Shown piece after piece: positions 29,923 through 38,532 of a stretch of 64,000 nt of DNA; positions within the stretch are counted from its first letter, which is position 1; the number at the start of each line of letters is the position of its first letter. The notes beneath the pieces were generated by a model, which saw only the letters and a list, made by a program, of their open reading frames with translations, was not told where the DNA came from and searched no databases. Made by a program: the position numbers and the translations under genes. Source of the stretch: an uncultured Bryobacteraceae bacterium (GTDB lineage: Bacteria > Acidobacteriota > Terriglobia > Bryobacterales > Bryobacteraceae); the NCBI GenBank assembly GCA_937924525.1, contig CALDSU010000010.1:166777-230776 (forward strand), given 5' to 3'.

Positions 29923-30828
29923 GTGTTGCTGTTCGACCACTGCAAATTGTTCCGGGACATCGCCGTCCACCGCAGCGTCAGCCGGGGCGCGGAAATGAAC
30001 GGCATCAGCCAGTCGGCGGCCAGCCAGCACATCCACGAACTGGAGCGCCGGTTGAAGACCACCCTGCTCGACCGGCGGAGGCGCCCGTGGAATCTCACGG
30101 CGGCCGGGCGCAGCTATCTGGAGCTTTGCCGCGAAGTCCTGCGGCGTGAGGAAGAATTCCTGGCCGGTCTCGATGAGCTTGCGCGGCGCGTGCAGGGGGA
30201 GGTACGGGTGGCCTCGATTTACTCTGTCGGCCTGTCGGAGATGTCGCGCATCCAAGAGGAGTTCGGCCGCCTGTATCCGGAATGCAATCTCCACGTCAGT
30301 TATCTCCGTCCGAACAAGATCTACGAAGCGCTGCTGAGCGACCAGGCGGACCTCGGCTTGGTGAGTTATCCCGAGTCGACGCGCGAGCTGACGGTAATTC
30401 CTTGGCGGCAGGAGGAGATGTGCGTGGCGGTGGCGGCCGGGCACCCGCTGGCTGGCCGCGAGCGGGTCACCCCGGCCGACCTGGACGGGTGCGATTTTGC
30501 CGGCTTCGACACTGATCTGCAAATTCGGCACGAGGTGGACCGGTTCCTGCGCGAGGCGGGCGCGGAGGTCCACATGGCCATGGAGTTCGACAACATCCAA
30601 ATGGTGAAAGAAGCGGTGGCGCTGGGCGCCTGCGTGTCGATCCTGCCCGCTCGCACCATGCAGGCAGAGATCGCCCAGGGCCGGCTGGTTTCCATCCCGC
30701 TGCGCGAGCCCGAACTGCGACGCCCGGTCGGCATCGTCCACCGGCGTCGCAAACAATTCAACCGCGCCATGACCCGGTTCGTGGAACTGCTGCGGCAAAT
30801 CCCGGAACGGGAGCCGGCCTTCGCATGA
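29923..30828 (+). CDS. LysR-family transcriptional regulator (probable glt regulator)
   Basis: A regulator of about 301 residues. The N-terminal winged helix-turn-helix (FDHCKLFRDIAVHRSVSRGAEMNGISQSAASQHIHELERRLK) and the substrate-binding domain from about residue 90 (EVRVASIYSVGLSEMSRIQEEFGRLYPEC) are complete. The open frame begins at GTG 29884; I prefer GTG 29923, because LysR proteins normally begin three to six residues before this helix and because the upstream segment contains promoter-like sequence. It diverges from gltB, as GltC-type regulators do, and probably controls it in response to 2-oxoglutarate/glutamate. The following gene overlaps by 4 bases. Confidence 0.85.
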   Translation: MLLFDHCKLFRDIAVHRSVSRGAEMNGISQSAASQHIHELERRLKTTLLDRRRRPWNLTAAGRSYLELCREVLRREEEFLAGLDELARRVQGEVRVASIYSVGLSEMSRIQEEFGRLYPECNLHVSYLRPNKIYEALLSDQADLGLVSYPESTRELTVIPWRQEEMCVAVAAGHPLAGRERVTPADLDGCDFAGFDTDLQIRHEVDRFLREAGAEVHMAMEFDNIQMVKEAVALGACVSILPARTMQAEIAQGRLVSIPLREPELRRPVGIVHRRRKQFNRAMTRFVELLRQIPEREPAFA

Positions 30829-31247
30829 ACGTCGCCGGACTCCGCTTCGCCTGCCAGGCAGGGTGCACGCGCTGTTGCGACGCGGAAGGATTTGTGTACT
30901 TAACCGAGGCCGATTTGGGGCGGGCGGCGGCGTTTCTGGGCTTAACCAGCGAAGAATTCACGGCCCGGCACGTGGTGCGCACCAGACACCGCATCCGGTT
31001 GCGCAAGCCCCGCGGCAAGCAGTGCTCGTTCCTGGAAGCCGGCGGCTGCGCGATCCATCCCGCCAAACCGACTCAGTGCCGCTTGTTTCCGTTCTGGCCG
31101 GAGCTGGTCGAAAAGCGCCGGAATTGGGAAAACACCGCCAAGTGGTGCCCGGGCATCCATCAGGGACCCTTGATCCAGATCGGCCGCGCGCTGGAAACGG
31201 CGGACGAGATGCGGAAAGCTTATCCCTATTTGTATCCCGAGGGGTAG
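30825..31247 (+). CDS. YkgJ-family cysteine-cluster protein
   Basis: A 140-residue protein with the family-typical pattern: CQAGCTRCCDAEGFVYLTEADL (residues 10-31), KQCSFLEAGGCAIHPAKPTQCRLFPFWPE (about 65-93) and a final KWCPGI. The eight cysteines form probable metal or Fe-S binding knuckles. Function is unknown for the family. ATGA overlap with the LysR stop indicates coupling. It is the end of this transcription unit. Confidence 0.85.
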   Translation: MNVAGLRFACQAGCTRCCDAEGFVYLTEADLGRAAAFLGLTSEEFTARHVVRTRHRIRLRKPRGKQCSFLEAGGCAIHPAKPTQCRLFPFWPELVEKRRNWENTAKWCPGIHQGPLIQIGRALETADEMRKAYPYLYPEG

Positions 31248-31341
31248 GACAGGTTCGCATCCTTCGCCGGCGCCCCGCGATACGAATGGACCCACACGCG
31301 AACGACGGCGAGCGAGCCGGGACGGTCCTGCCCCGGGGCTG

Positions 31342-31560
31342 CTATCGGAGCGCCTCGTCCTTGCTGGCGGCGCGCGGCACGCCGAGCGCTGCGACGTAAC
31401 GGCTATCCACGCACAAGAGCGCCGCCAACTGCGCGGCCGCGGAGTGCCCCATCAGCAAGAGCCGCGCGGGATCGCCGCCATAACGGCCGATGTGCGCGTG
31501 GACCCAGGCCAGCGCTTTGGCGACATCGCCCGCCTTTCGCCGCACACCCGAGATATCGGG
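31342..31560 (-). pseudogene. Alpha/beta-hydrolase (esterase) fragment
   Basis: About 73 codons on the minus strand read as a piece of an esterase: [26 protein letters not shown], then [23 protein letters not shown], with the nucleophile elbow GHSAA (the usual final Gly is Ala). The N-terminal third and the C-terminal half with the other catalytic residues are absent; the frame continues upstream only as out-of-family sequence. It is a degraded fragment at the edge of the 31-33 kb decay zone. Confidence 0.6.
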
Positions 31561-31584
31561 AACTGACGCATACGCGCGAATACC

Positions 31585-31970
31585 AAGTGATTTCCATCCG
31601 ATTCGCCCCAGGCCAGTCGATTCCCGCCCACGTTCATCCGCGGATGGAGGGGGGTATTGGGTTGCGCCGGCGGAAGCGTGGAGGTGGAAAGCTTCGATCT
31701 GCCCCAGACGGCGCCGGACGGGAATCTGCTGTTGCGGCTGGCGAGGCGGCGGACGCTTTCGGTGGGAACGGTGGCGTCGCTGACGGCGCGGCGGGAAAAG
31801 ATTCACCGGCTGCGGGCGCTTTCCTCGGCCGAAATCGTTGATATTGTTACCCCCCTTACACCAGTGAGCGGGTGAAGGGAACCAGGTGGTATGCGTTGAG
31901 CCCGGCTCCGGTTCGGCCGGGGTCACGGTATTTCCCGGCGCGTATCGGGGATACGCCAGCCGGGTAGGGG
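31585..31970 (+). pseudogene. Thiol-dioxygenase-like (ADO/PCO) cupin, broken by two frameshifts
   Basis: Three adjacent frame pieces add up to one cupin of the ADO/plant-cysteine-oxidase type: [22 protein letters not shown] in the first frame (metal-ligand His pair in the HVHP motif), [11 protein letters not shown] through [22 protein letters not shown] in the second, and [16 protein letters not shown] in the third, ending at the TAG near 31968. The shifts coincide with a G6 run near 31650 and a C6 run near 31851. These enzymes oxidise cysteamine or N-terminal cysteine with O2. Homopolymer errors in the assembly are as likely as real decay. The 5-prime end of the gene appears lost. Confidence 0.5.
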
Positions 31971-32734
31971 GGCGCCGCGCGCGAGTGTGGTTGCTGGAGT
32001 TGGTGGGGCTGGTTCCCGGCTGGGGTTGCCCCTATTGGTACACCACCGCGTATTACAACGACGAACAGGTGTCCGCGTCGGGAGTACTGGGGAATCCGGA
32101 CTATGGATTCGGTCGGCACGCCTGGAGCCGGTTGTCGGGTCCCGCTGGCTCGGCGGAAGATGATTCGGGCGACGTGTTCGGGTACTCTTCGATAGCCGTT
32201 CACGCCCACGTGAATTACGGGGTCTACGATGGGACCTACCTGACGACGGCGGAATACCATCACGTGATTCCGCCGGCGGCCCGATTGCTGCTGGCGCAGC
32301 AACAGCAGCCCCAGGCGGTCCCGCCGTATGTGCAGATCTGGGAAACAGCGAAAGGCTCGGGCGCTCTTACCCGGCAGAACGGGAGCGACTCGTTTACGGC
32401 TCAGGTGAAAACTTCCGTCGATTGCCGCGGTCCGGTGACGATCCTTGGTGGCATCGTCTACGCAACCGATATGCAAGCAACGATCGAGGCGCGCCCTCCG
32501 GGCGCAAACGGGTCGCCCCATCGCTCGGGGGGGGGGTTGGCCAGCCATCCGATGTCGAGCAACAGCACACAGAACCTCGCCTATACGATCCGGACGGGAG
32601 CGAACAACCAGGTGGTGGGGTTCATCGGTCCCGACGCGTGGTTCCACAGCCATCCGGCCGGCTGTACCGTGCGTGGCCCCGTTACGGGCCAGAGTACGGG
32701 GCAGCAGTACACGGTGCACGGAAGCCCACCATGA
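31886..32734 (+). CDS. Hypothetical protein, possibly truncated
   Basis: A 282-codon open frame of unrecognised family. From about codon 45 on it looks protein-like, with tyrosine-rich stretches ([47 protein letters not shown]) and later [22 protein letters not shown] and [11 protein letters not shown]. The first 30 codons overlap the cupin remnant in another frame and are probably not coding, so the true start is unclear. A run of ten G residues (32527-32536) lies in the middle; a one-base error or slippage there would change the frame. No signal peptide or known domain was found. It may be a remnant or a mis-framed larger gene. Confidence 0.4.
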   Translation: MVCVEPGSGSAGVTVFPGAYRGYASRVGGRRARVWLLELVGLVPGWGCPYWYTTAYYNDEQVSASGVLGNPDYGFGRHAWSRLSGPAGSAEDDSGDVFGYSSIAVHAHVNYGVYDGTYLTTAEYHHVIPPAARLLLAQQQQPQAVPPYVQIWETAKGSGALTRQNGSDSFTAQVKTSVDCRGPVTILGGIVYATDMQATIEARPPGANGSPHRSGGGLASHPMSSNSTQNLAYTIRTGANNQVVGFIGPDAWFHSHPAGCTVRGPVTGQSTGQQYTVHGSPP

Positions 32735-33056
32735 AACGGACGGGAGCTTGCCGGCGGCGGGGATAGACCAGGCTCGGCCGGTGTCCTTTCGTGCACCCGG
32801 CATGCCGCCTGCCGCGCTGCTGCTGTGGCTGTTTGGGGGAGATGGAAGAGGCCCTGGCCGCGTATGGACGGGCCGCTGCGCTCACCGTCTGCGGGGGACT
32901 CCGGGGTCTCACGGAATCCGGCACGAAAAAGGGGGCAGCCTGATCCGCGCGGTTTTTGTGCCGCGAGATTCAGCGGCGCCGTCATCACAAAGAGATTACC
33001 CGCTCCGGAAAGTGCGCGGATCAGGCTGACCCCTGTTTGCTTTCCGTGCGGAAGGC
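32735..33056. other. Non-coding stretch with a palindromic element
   Basis: 322 bases between the hypothetical ORF and the FAD-oxidoreductase gene. No protein with recognisable features is encoded on either strand. The last 130 bases hold a large inverted repeat (separate entry). Confidence 0.5.
32931..33034. repeat. Inverted-repeat element (15-bp perfect arms)
   Basis: CAGCCTGATCCGCGC (32936-32950) and its exact complement GCGCGGATCAGGCTG (33014-33028) enclose 63 bases; the similarity continues imperfectly outwards (GGGG on the left side, CCCC on the right side). The arrangement resembles REP-like or MITE-like palindromic elements of GC-rich bacteria. No other copy is seen in this window. 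Confidence 0.55.
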
Positions 33057-35030
33057 ATGGATGGGGTTTTAATGGGGGGCGTGATCGAATTCCGCCGCCG
33101 TCGTCTGATCGAGTTCCTGCTGGGCGCGCTGGGTCTGCGCCGCGCGGCAGCCGGAAGCGCCGCCGAAAGTGCCGCATCGCAACCGCCGCCGCCGGAGTCC
33201 CGCCGCCCGGGCGCGTTGGGCGGTTATATCCTTGCGGACAAGGAAATCGTGGAGCGCCGCGCCTTCGACGTGGTGGTGGTGGGCGGAGGCATCGCCGGCA
33301 CCTGCGCCGCCATCGCCGCCGCGCGCAACGGCGTCCGGGTCGCCCTGGTCCACGAGCGCTCCATGCTGGGCGGCAACTCCTCCAGCGAAGTCCGGCTCTA
33401 CCCCGAGGTCAGCACCAACCACAACATCTGGTCCAAGGAACTGGGCATCCTCGAGGAGTTCCACACCGAGGAACGCAAGTACAACCACGAACCGTACCAG
33501 GAAGGGCTGCTGAACTCGCAGTGGGACCTGGTGCTCTACCAGAGCGCGGTGCGCGAGAAGAACCTGACGCTGTTTCTCAACACCACCGTCCGCGAGGTCG
33601 AGATGCGGGACCCCGCCACCATCCTGGCCGTGCACGGTGTGCAGATGGGCAGTGAGAAGAAGTTCGTGTTTTCCGCGCCGCTGTTCATCGACTGCACCGG
33701 CGACGGCGCGCTAGGCTATCGCGCGGGGGCGGATTTCCGCTGGGGCCTGGAGTCCCGCGCCGAGTACGGCGAAAAGGAAGCGCCCCCGCAAGCCGCCGCG
33801 CAGCCGCAGATGGGCAGTTCGCTCTTCTTCCGGGCGCGCGACGCGGGCGTACCCCTGGTCTATAAGCGTCCGCCGTGGGCCGCCGAGTTCCCCGCGGAGG
33901 ACGACCTGCACGGCCGCAATCACCGCAACTTCGCTTATGGCTACTGGTGGATTGAAGTCGGTCTGCCCATGCACCAGATTTACGACAACGAGGCGATCAA
34001 GCACGAGGCGCTGCGCCAACTGCTCGGCGTATGGGACCACCTCAAGAACCACTGCCCGGACAAAGAGCAGGCCCGCAACTACGGACTCGAGTTCGTCAGC
34101 TTCTGGCTGTACAAACGCGAGGCGCGCCGCCTGCTGGGCGACTACGTGCTCACGCAGGCCGATGTGCAGAACCCGCGGATCCATCCGGACAGCCTCGCGT
34201 TCGGGTGCTGGTACATCGATGTGCACAAACCAGGCGGGATTCTGGCGCGCGCCCGGCCCAACCGCAAGCCGGCCTGGGAGGATGCCGGGACTATTCCGTA
34301 CGGCATTCCGCTCCGTAGTTGCTACTCGCGGAACGTCGAGAACCTGCTGATGGCGGGCCGCCCTATCGGCGCGAGCTATGTGGCGTTTTCCTCGACGCGG
34401 GTGTTACGAACAGGCGCCATCGTGGGGCAGGGCGTGGGGACCGCGGCCGCCCTGTGCCGCAAGCACGATTGCGCGCCGCGGCAATTGGCGGTCCGCCACG
34501 CCAAAGAGCTTCAGCAGACGCTGCTCCGCCAGGACTGCGCGGTGCCCGGCGCGGTGAACGAAGATCCCGCCGATCTGGCCCGCGAGGCTACGGTCACCGC
34601 TTCCAGCGAGGCGGCGCTCGAATTCCCCGAGGGGACGGAGTTCTTCGCGCTCGACCTGCCCGCGGCGCAGTTATTCCCGATCACCAGCGGACGATGGGAA
34701 GCGATCGACCTGCTGCGGCGCTCGACGCGCGACGACGCCGTACCGGTGACCCTGGGCCTGCGCTCCGCCGAGTTCGTTTACGACTTCCGCGCCACACAGG
34801 ACCTTGCGGCGGTCACGGCCACGGTTCCCGCGCGCTCCACCGGCTATGTCCGATTCGCGTTTCGCCGCGCCCTCGACGCGGACCGGCTGTATTACATTCA
34901 CTTGCCCCGCGTCCCCGGTCTCGCCTGGGGCCGGTACGCGGATGAACGCGACGCGCCGGCCCGGTCACCCGCCGGATGCACCGCCGCCGAACGGCCAGGG
35001 CCGTCGCGGCGGCATCCCCTTACCAAATAA
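33057..35030 (+). CDS. FAD-dependent oxidoreductase (FAD_oxidored type), frameshifted near its 3-prime end
   Basis: A 657-codon frame. An arginine-rich N-terminus with a hydrophobic patch (FRRRRLIEFLLGALGL, residues 12-27) may be an export signal, possibly Tat-like. The FAD-binding motif VVVVGGGIAGTCAAIAAARNG lies at 72-92, followed by MLGGNSSSEVRLYP and LFIDCTGDGALGYRAG, typical of this exported flavoprotein family in acidobacteria and planctomycetes. The C-terminal 30 residues (ARSPAGCTAAERPGP...) are unlike the family, and the missing C-terminal domain is found at once in the +1 frame (next entry), so the sequence carries a one-base shift between about 34945 and 34990. An ATG at 33072 is an alternative start. 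The substrate is unknown. Confidence 0.8.
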   Translation: MDGVLMGGVIEFRRRRLIEFLLGALGLRRAAAGSAAESAASQPPPPESRRPGALGGYILADKEIVERRAFDVVVVGGGIAGTCAAIAAARNGVRVALVHERSMLGGNSSSEVRLYPEVSTNHNIWSKELGILEEFHTEERKYNHEPYQEGLLNSQWDLVLYQSAVREKNLTLFLNTTVREVEMRDPATILAVHGVQMGSEKKFVFSAPLFIDCTGDGALGYRAGADFRWGLESRAEYGEKEAPPQAAAQPQMGSSLFFRARDAGVPLVYKRPPWAAEFPAEDDLHGRNHRNFAYGYWWIEVGLPMHQIYDNEAIKHEALRQLLGVWDHLKNHCPDKEQARNYGLEFVSFWLYKREARRLLGDYVLTQADVQNPRIHPDSLAFGCWYIDVHKPGGILARARPNRKPAWEDAGTIPYGIPLRSCYSRNVENLLMAGRPIGASYVAFSSTRVLRTGAIVGQGVGTAAALCRKHDCAPRQLAVRHAKELQQTLLRQDCAVPGAVNEDPADLAREATVTASSEAALEFPEGTEFFALDLPAAQLFPITSGRWEAIDLLRRSTRDDAVPVTLGLRSAEFVYDFRATQDLAAVTATVPARSTGYVRFAFRRALDADRLYYIHLPRVPGLAWGRYADERDAPARSPAGCTAAERPGPSRRHPLTK

Positions 35031-35466
35031 CCAGAACTTTTGCCTGCGGGTCACTCCGGAGCAGCGGCCTTATTCGCCGCAGAACGTGGTGCGCGGCACG
35101 AACCGGCCGGACCGCTGGACCAACCTGTACATCTCGGATCCCGGCCAGCCCTTACCGGCGTGGTTGGAACTGCGCTGGCTGCGTCCCCGCCGGATCAACC
35201 GCATCGAGATCTTCTTCGACACGGACGTAAACCGCCACTCGCGGCGGGCCCTGTTTGTGTATCCGGACTGCGTCAAGCGCTACGATGTACTGGTCGATCG
35301 GGGCGGCTGGCAGCGCGTGGCCGGTGAAAGCGATAACTATCTTCGCCGCGTGCTGGATTTCCCCGAGGGGGAAACCAGTGGCGTGCGCCTGGAGATGCAC
35401 GAAACCCACGGCGCGCGCTCAGCCCGGGTGTACGAGATCCGCCTCTACCGGGAAACCGCCGGCTGA
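34950..35466 (+). pseudogene. C-terminal domain of the FAD-dependent oxidoreductase in another frame
   Basis: About 170 codons continuing the preceding gene in a different frame: LRVTPEQRPYSPQNVVRGTN, RWTNLYISDPGQPLPAWLEL, INRIEIFFDTDVNR and a tail SARVYEIRLYRE. This is a discoidin-like (F5/8 type) beta-sandwich of the kind fused to these oxidoreductases. There is no ribosome site or start codon of its own. The whole reconstructed gene would run 33057-35466 (about 803 residues). It may be a true disruption or a sequencing indel. Confidence 0.65.
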
Positions 35467-35482
35467 CGGGGCCGCGGCGCCA

Positions 35483-36184
35483 TCAACTCGCCACCGCCTC
35501 GACGTTGCGCGGCTCGAAGGTGTAGCCGAAGCCCCGCACCGAGTGAATCAGCTTCGGCGCCGACGGATCCTCCTCGACTTTTTGCCGCAAACGGAGCACG
35601 TAGACGTCCACCGCCCGGTCGGTCACCGCGCGGTCGTTGCCCCAGACCGAGTTCAACAGTTGCTCCCGGCTGAACACCACTCCCTGCCGCGACATCAGGA
35701 AGTCCAGCAGACGAAACTCGGTGGCGGTCAGTTGCAAGGGCTGGCCACGCAGCTTGACGCGGCAACTGTTGCGGTCGAGTTCGATTCCCGCCACGCGGAT
35801 CAGGTTCGCGGGCTCCTGCTGGGTCCGGAATTGCAGTTTGACCCGCGCGACCAGCTCCCGGACGAAGAACGGTTTCACAATGTAATCATTGGCCCCCAGT
35901 TCGAGTCCCACAATCCGGTCCGTCTCCGAGGCGCGGGCGGTGAGGAAGATCACGGGCAGGCTCGCCAGGTCGCTGTCCGCCCGAATGGCTTTGCAGATAT
36001 CGAGCCCGTCGGAATCCGGCAGCATGATGTCGAGAATCACCAAGTCAGGTTTGATGGTGCGGCACAGGTCGAGCGCCCCGCGCCCGGTCTGTGAACCGAA
36101 GACCTTGAAACCTTCCTTCTCCAGGTTGTACTGAAGCAAGGAATATAAATCCGCATCGTCCTCAATCAGAAGGATCTTTTTCAT
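35483..36184 (-). CDS. OmpR/PhoB-type response regulator
   Basis: A 233-residue two-domain regulator. Receiver: acidic pair D9/D10, phospho-acceptor D52 in LVILDIMLPDSDG, conserved T82 and K104 in IVKPF. C-terminal winged helix (about 130-225): LTATEFRLLDFLMSRQGVVFSREQLL, VDVYVLRLRQKVE, VRGFGYTF. It lies 78 bases downstream of the histidine kinase gene, on the same strand, so one kinase is sandwiched between two regulators. It may be a second output of the same kinase or an unrelated paralogue. Confidence 0.93.
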   Translation of the reverse strand: MKKILLIEDDADLYSLLQYNLEKEGFKVFGSQTGRGALDLCRTIKPDLVILDIMLPDSDGLDICKAIRADSDLASLPVIFLTARASETDRIVGLELGANDYIVKPFFVRELVARVKLQFRTQQEPANLIRVAGIELDRNSCRVKLRGQPLQLTATEFRLLDFLMSRQGVVFSREQLLNSVWGNDRAVTDRAVDVYVLRLRQKVEEDPSAPKLIHSVRGFGYTFEPRNVEAVAS

Positions 36185-36262
36185 AAGCCGTCGCCTGGTT
36201 CTCTCTCCCCAAACCGATTGCAGGGTGGAACCTGCTCTTCCACGAGAGTAGCGCCCTGTTTG

Positions 36263-37711
36263 TTACACTGCGGTTACGGAGTCGTAAACAGTGGATGAAA
36301 GAGTGAAGAAGAAGGTAGAGCCCTTATTCACTTCGCTCTCCACGCGCACGTCGCCGCCGTGCGCCTTGACAAGGTGCTTCACAATGGCGAGACCCAGCCC
36401 GGTGCCGCCCAGCTCGCGCGAGCGCGCTTTATCCACGCGGTAGAACCGCTCGAACAGGCGCGAGAGATCCTCGGCGGGGATGCCAACGCCGGAATCCCGG
36501 ACGTAGAACTCGGTCCGGGGCGTTCCCTCGCCGCTGAGGGGGTACGCGCCGACCTCGATCTCGCCGCCGTCGGGAGTGTACTTGATGGCGTTGTCCAACA
36601 GGTTGATCAACACCTGGTGAATCGCTTCCGCATCGCAGTGCACGGCGACGGCGTCGGGGTGAATCCTGGTCCGCAGGACCACCGACTTCCTCGCGGCGAC
36701 CGGGTGCACGGTGTCGACCGCTTCCTGGAGGATCTCTTCCACCGAATTGGTGTGGAACTGGAATTCGCGGCGCTGCATTTCGATCCGGGAGAGAGTCAAC
36801 AGATCTGAGGTCAGGCTCGCCAGCCGCTCGGCGTTCTGCTTGATGACGGCGAGGAAGCGCATGCGGTTGCGCTCGTCATCGAGGGCGCCGTCCATCAGGG
36901 TTTCGGTGTAACCCTGAATGGAGGCCAACGGGGTGCGCAGCTCGTGGGAGACATTGATCACGAAGTCGCGGCGGACGCGCTCGAGTTTTTCGAGTTCCGA
37001 GTGTTCACGCTCAAGTTGCTCGACCGCGCGCTGGAGATGATCGCCGGCCTCGCGCAATTGCGCGCCGAGAACGCCCAGTTCCCCCTTGGCCGGCACCGCC
37101 AGCCGGGCGCGGAAATTGCCCTTGGCCAACTCTCCGGCAAAGGCGATGATGGCGCCGAGCCGCTGGGAGATCCGGCGCGCGAGCAGCGCCGCGATCAGGA
37201 TGGCGGGAAGAAAGGCCAGGGCGGTGGCGCCGAGCATTTTCACGCGCAGCGCCTCCACCTGGGCGTGCACTTCCTCTAGGGGCACAGCCAGGCGCAGGGC
37301 TCCCCCGTCGCCGCACGGCACGGCGACATACAGGTACTCCTGTCCCGTGGTGGCGCTGCGCCGCACATTCGAACCGGTGAAACCGGCCAGCGCCTGCTTC
37401 ATTTCTGGCCGCGTGCGGTGGTTTTCCATCCGGCCCGGATTGGCTTCGGTGTCCACCAGCACCCGTCCGCCGGCGTCGATCAGCGTGACGCGCCCGTTGG
37501 TCTCGCGCGCCATGGGACCGAGCAGATCCTGCCGGTGCGCCGATGCGGCGGCGACGCACATCACGCCCGCCTTCTCGGCCAGCTCCCGTTGCAGACTGCC
37601 CACGTACGTCGACTCCGCCACCCGCGAGGCCAGCACGTCCACGCCGGCCATCGCGCCGAGCAGCACCAGCAGCAGCCCGGCCAGGATCTTAAAGAAGATG
37701 CGCGCAGTCAA
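36263..37711 (-). CDS. Membrane sensor histidine kinase, PhoR-like
   Basis: A 482-residue kinase. Transmembrane segments at about 7-27 and 163-182 flank a roughly 130-residue periplasmic sensor region; a HAMP-like linker follows. The H-box FVINVSHELRTPLASIQGYTE holds the phospho-acceptor His near residue 255; N-box HQVLINLLDNAIKYTPDGG, G1 DSGVGIP, F-box RLFERFYRVD and G2 GGTGLGLAIVKHLVKAHGG are all present. It is 23 bases downstream of the regulator at 37735-38442, its expected cognate partner. Phosphate or envelope sensing is possible by analogy with PhoR, but no PHO genes are near. Confidence 0.93.
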   Translation of the reverse strand: MTARIFFKILAGLLLVLLGAMAGVDVLASRVAESTYVGSLQRELAEKAGVMCVAAASAHRQDLLGPMARETNGRVTLIDAGGRVLVDTEANPGRMENHRTRPEMKQALAGFTGSNVRRSATTGQEYLYVAVPCGDGGALRLAVPLEEVHAQVEALRVKMLGATALAFLPAILIAALLARRISQRLGAIIAFAGELAKGNFRARLAVPAKGELGVLGAQLREAGDHLQRAVEQLEREHSELEKLERVRRDFVINVSHELRTPLASIQGYTETLMDGALDDERNRMRFLAVIKQNAERLASLTSDLLTLSRIEMQRREFQFHTNSVEEILQEAVDTVHPVAARKSVVLRTRIHPDAVAVHCDAEAIHQVLINLLDNAIKYTPDGGEIEVGAYPLSGEGTPRTEFYVRDSGVGIPAEDLSRLFERFYRVDKARSRELGGTGLGLAIVKHLVKAHGGDVRVESEVNKGSTFFFTLSSTVYDSVTAV

Positions 37712-37734
37712 GAGAGAACCTCACTAAACAATAC

Positions 37735-38442
37735 TTAATCCTGATCTGGTATTTCGAATCGATACCCGAAACCGCGCACGGTGGTCAAATACACGGGAGT
37801 ATCGGGCTTCTGTTCGATTCGCTCGCGGAGCCGGCGCACATGCACGTCCACGGTGCGCGGCGTGACGAAATGCTGCTCGCCCCACACCTCTTGCAGCAAC
37901 TGTTCCCGGCTGTAGGCGCGGCCGGGGTGGGTCAGGAAGAACTCGAGCAGCCGGAATTCGGTCGACGTGAGCGGCAATTCGCGGCTGTCCTGGTAGACGC
38001 GGTGCGCCGCGCGGTCCAGGCGGAAGGGGCCCCGGCAGGACGCGCCGTTCGCCGCGACCTCCTCAACCGGGTCCCCTCTGCGCAGGTGCGCCTTGACCCG
38101 CGCCACCAGTTCGCGCGGACTGAACGGTTTGGTCACATAATCGTCTCCGCCGATCTCCAGACCCAAAACGCGGTCGACTTCGTCGGAGCGCGCCGTCAGG
38201 AAGATGATGGGGACCGAGCCCAGGGCCGAATGCCGCCGTACTTCGCGGCAAAGGTGAAAACCGTCGGCATCCGGCAGCATCACGTCCAGAATAATCAGGT
38301 CCGGCCGGTAATCCGCTAACGAAGCGATCGTGTTTTGTGTCCCGGGAAACACCCGGGTTCCGAATCCCTGCCCCGCCAGGTTGTATTCGAGTAAAGATGC
38401 CAGTTCGGGCTCGTCCTCGACGATCGCGATTTTCTTTGGCAT
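37735..38442 (-). CDS. OmpR/PhoB-type response regulator, first gene of the two-component operon
   Basis: A 235-residue regulator. Receiver: acidic E9/D10 pair in IVEDEPEL, phospho-acceptor D53 in LIILDVMLPDADG, T83 and K105 in VTKPF. The DNA-binding winged helix contains LTSTEFRLLEFFLTHPGRAYSREQLLQEVWG, VDVHVRRLRERIE and VRGFGYRFE. It precedes the histidine kinase by 23 bases and so is the likely cognate regulator; the other regulator lies on the far side of the kinase. Its start codon is 90 bases from the divergent enolase-superfamily gene. Confidence 0.93.
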   Translation of the reverse strand: MPKKIAIVEDEPELASLLEYNLAGQGFGTRVFPGTQNTIASLADYRPDLIILDVMLPDADGFHLCREVRRHSALGSVPIIFLTARSDEVDRVLGLEIGGDDYVTKPFSPRELVARVKAHLRRGDPVEEVAANGASCRGPFRLDRAAHRVYQDSRELPLTSTEFRLLEFFLTHPGRAYSREQLLQEVWGEQHFVTPRTVDVHVRRLRERIEQKPDTPVYLTTVRGFGYRFEIPDQD

Positions 38443-38532
38443 GCAGTTCCTCTATTTTAGCCGTCCGGCGGGTGCGCTGGCGAGGGAGTTGCCTCGGTCC
38501 CCCGCGGCGCGGTACGTTGCGAGGTGAGCGCC

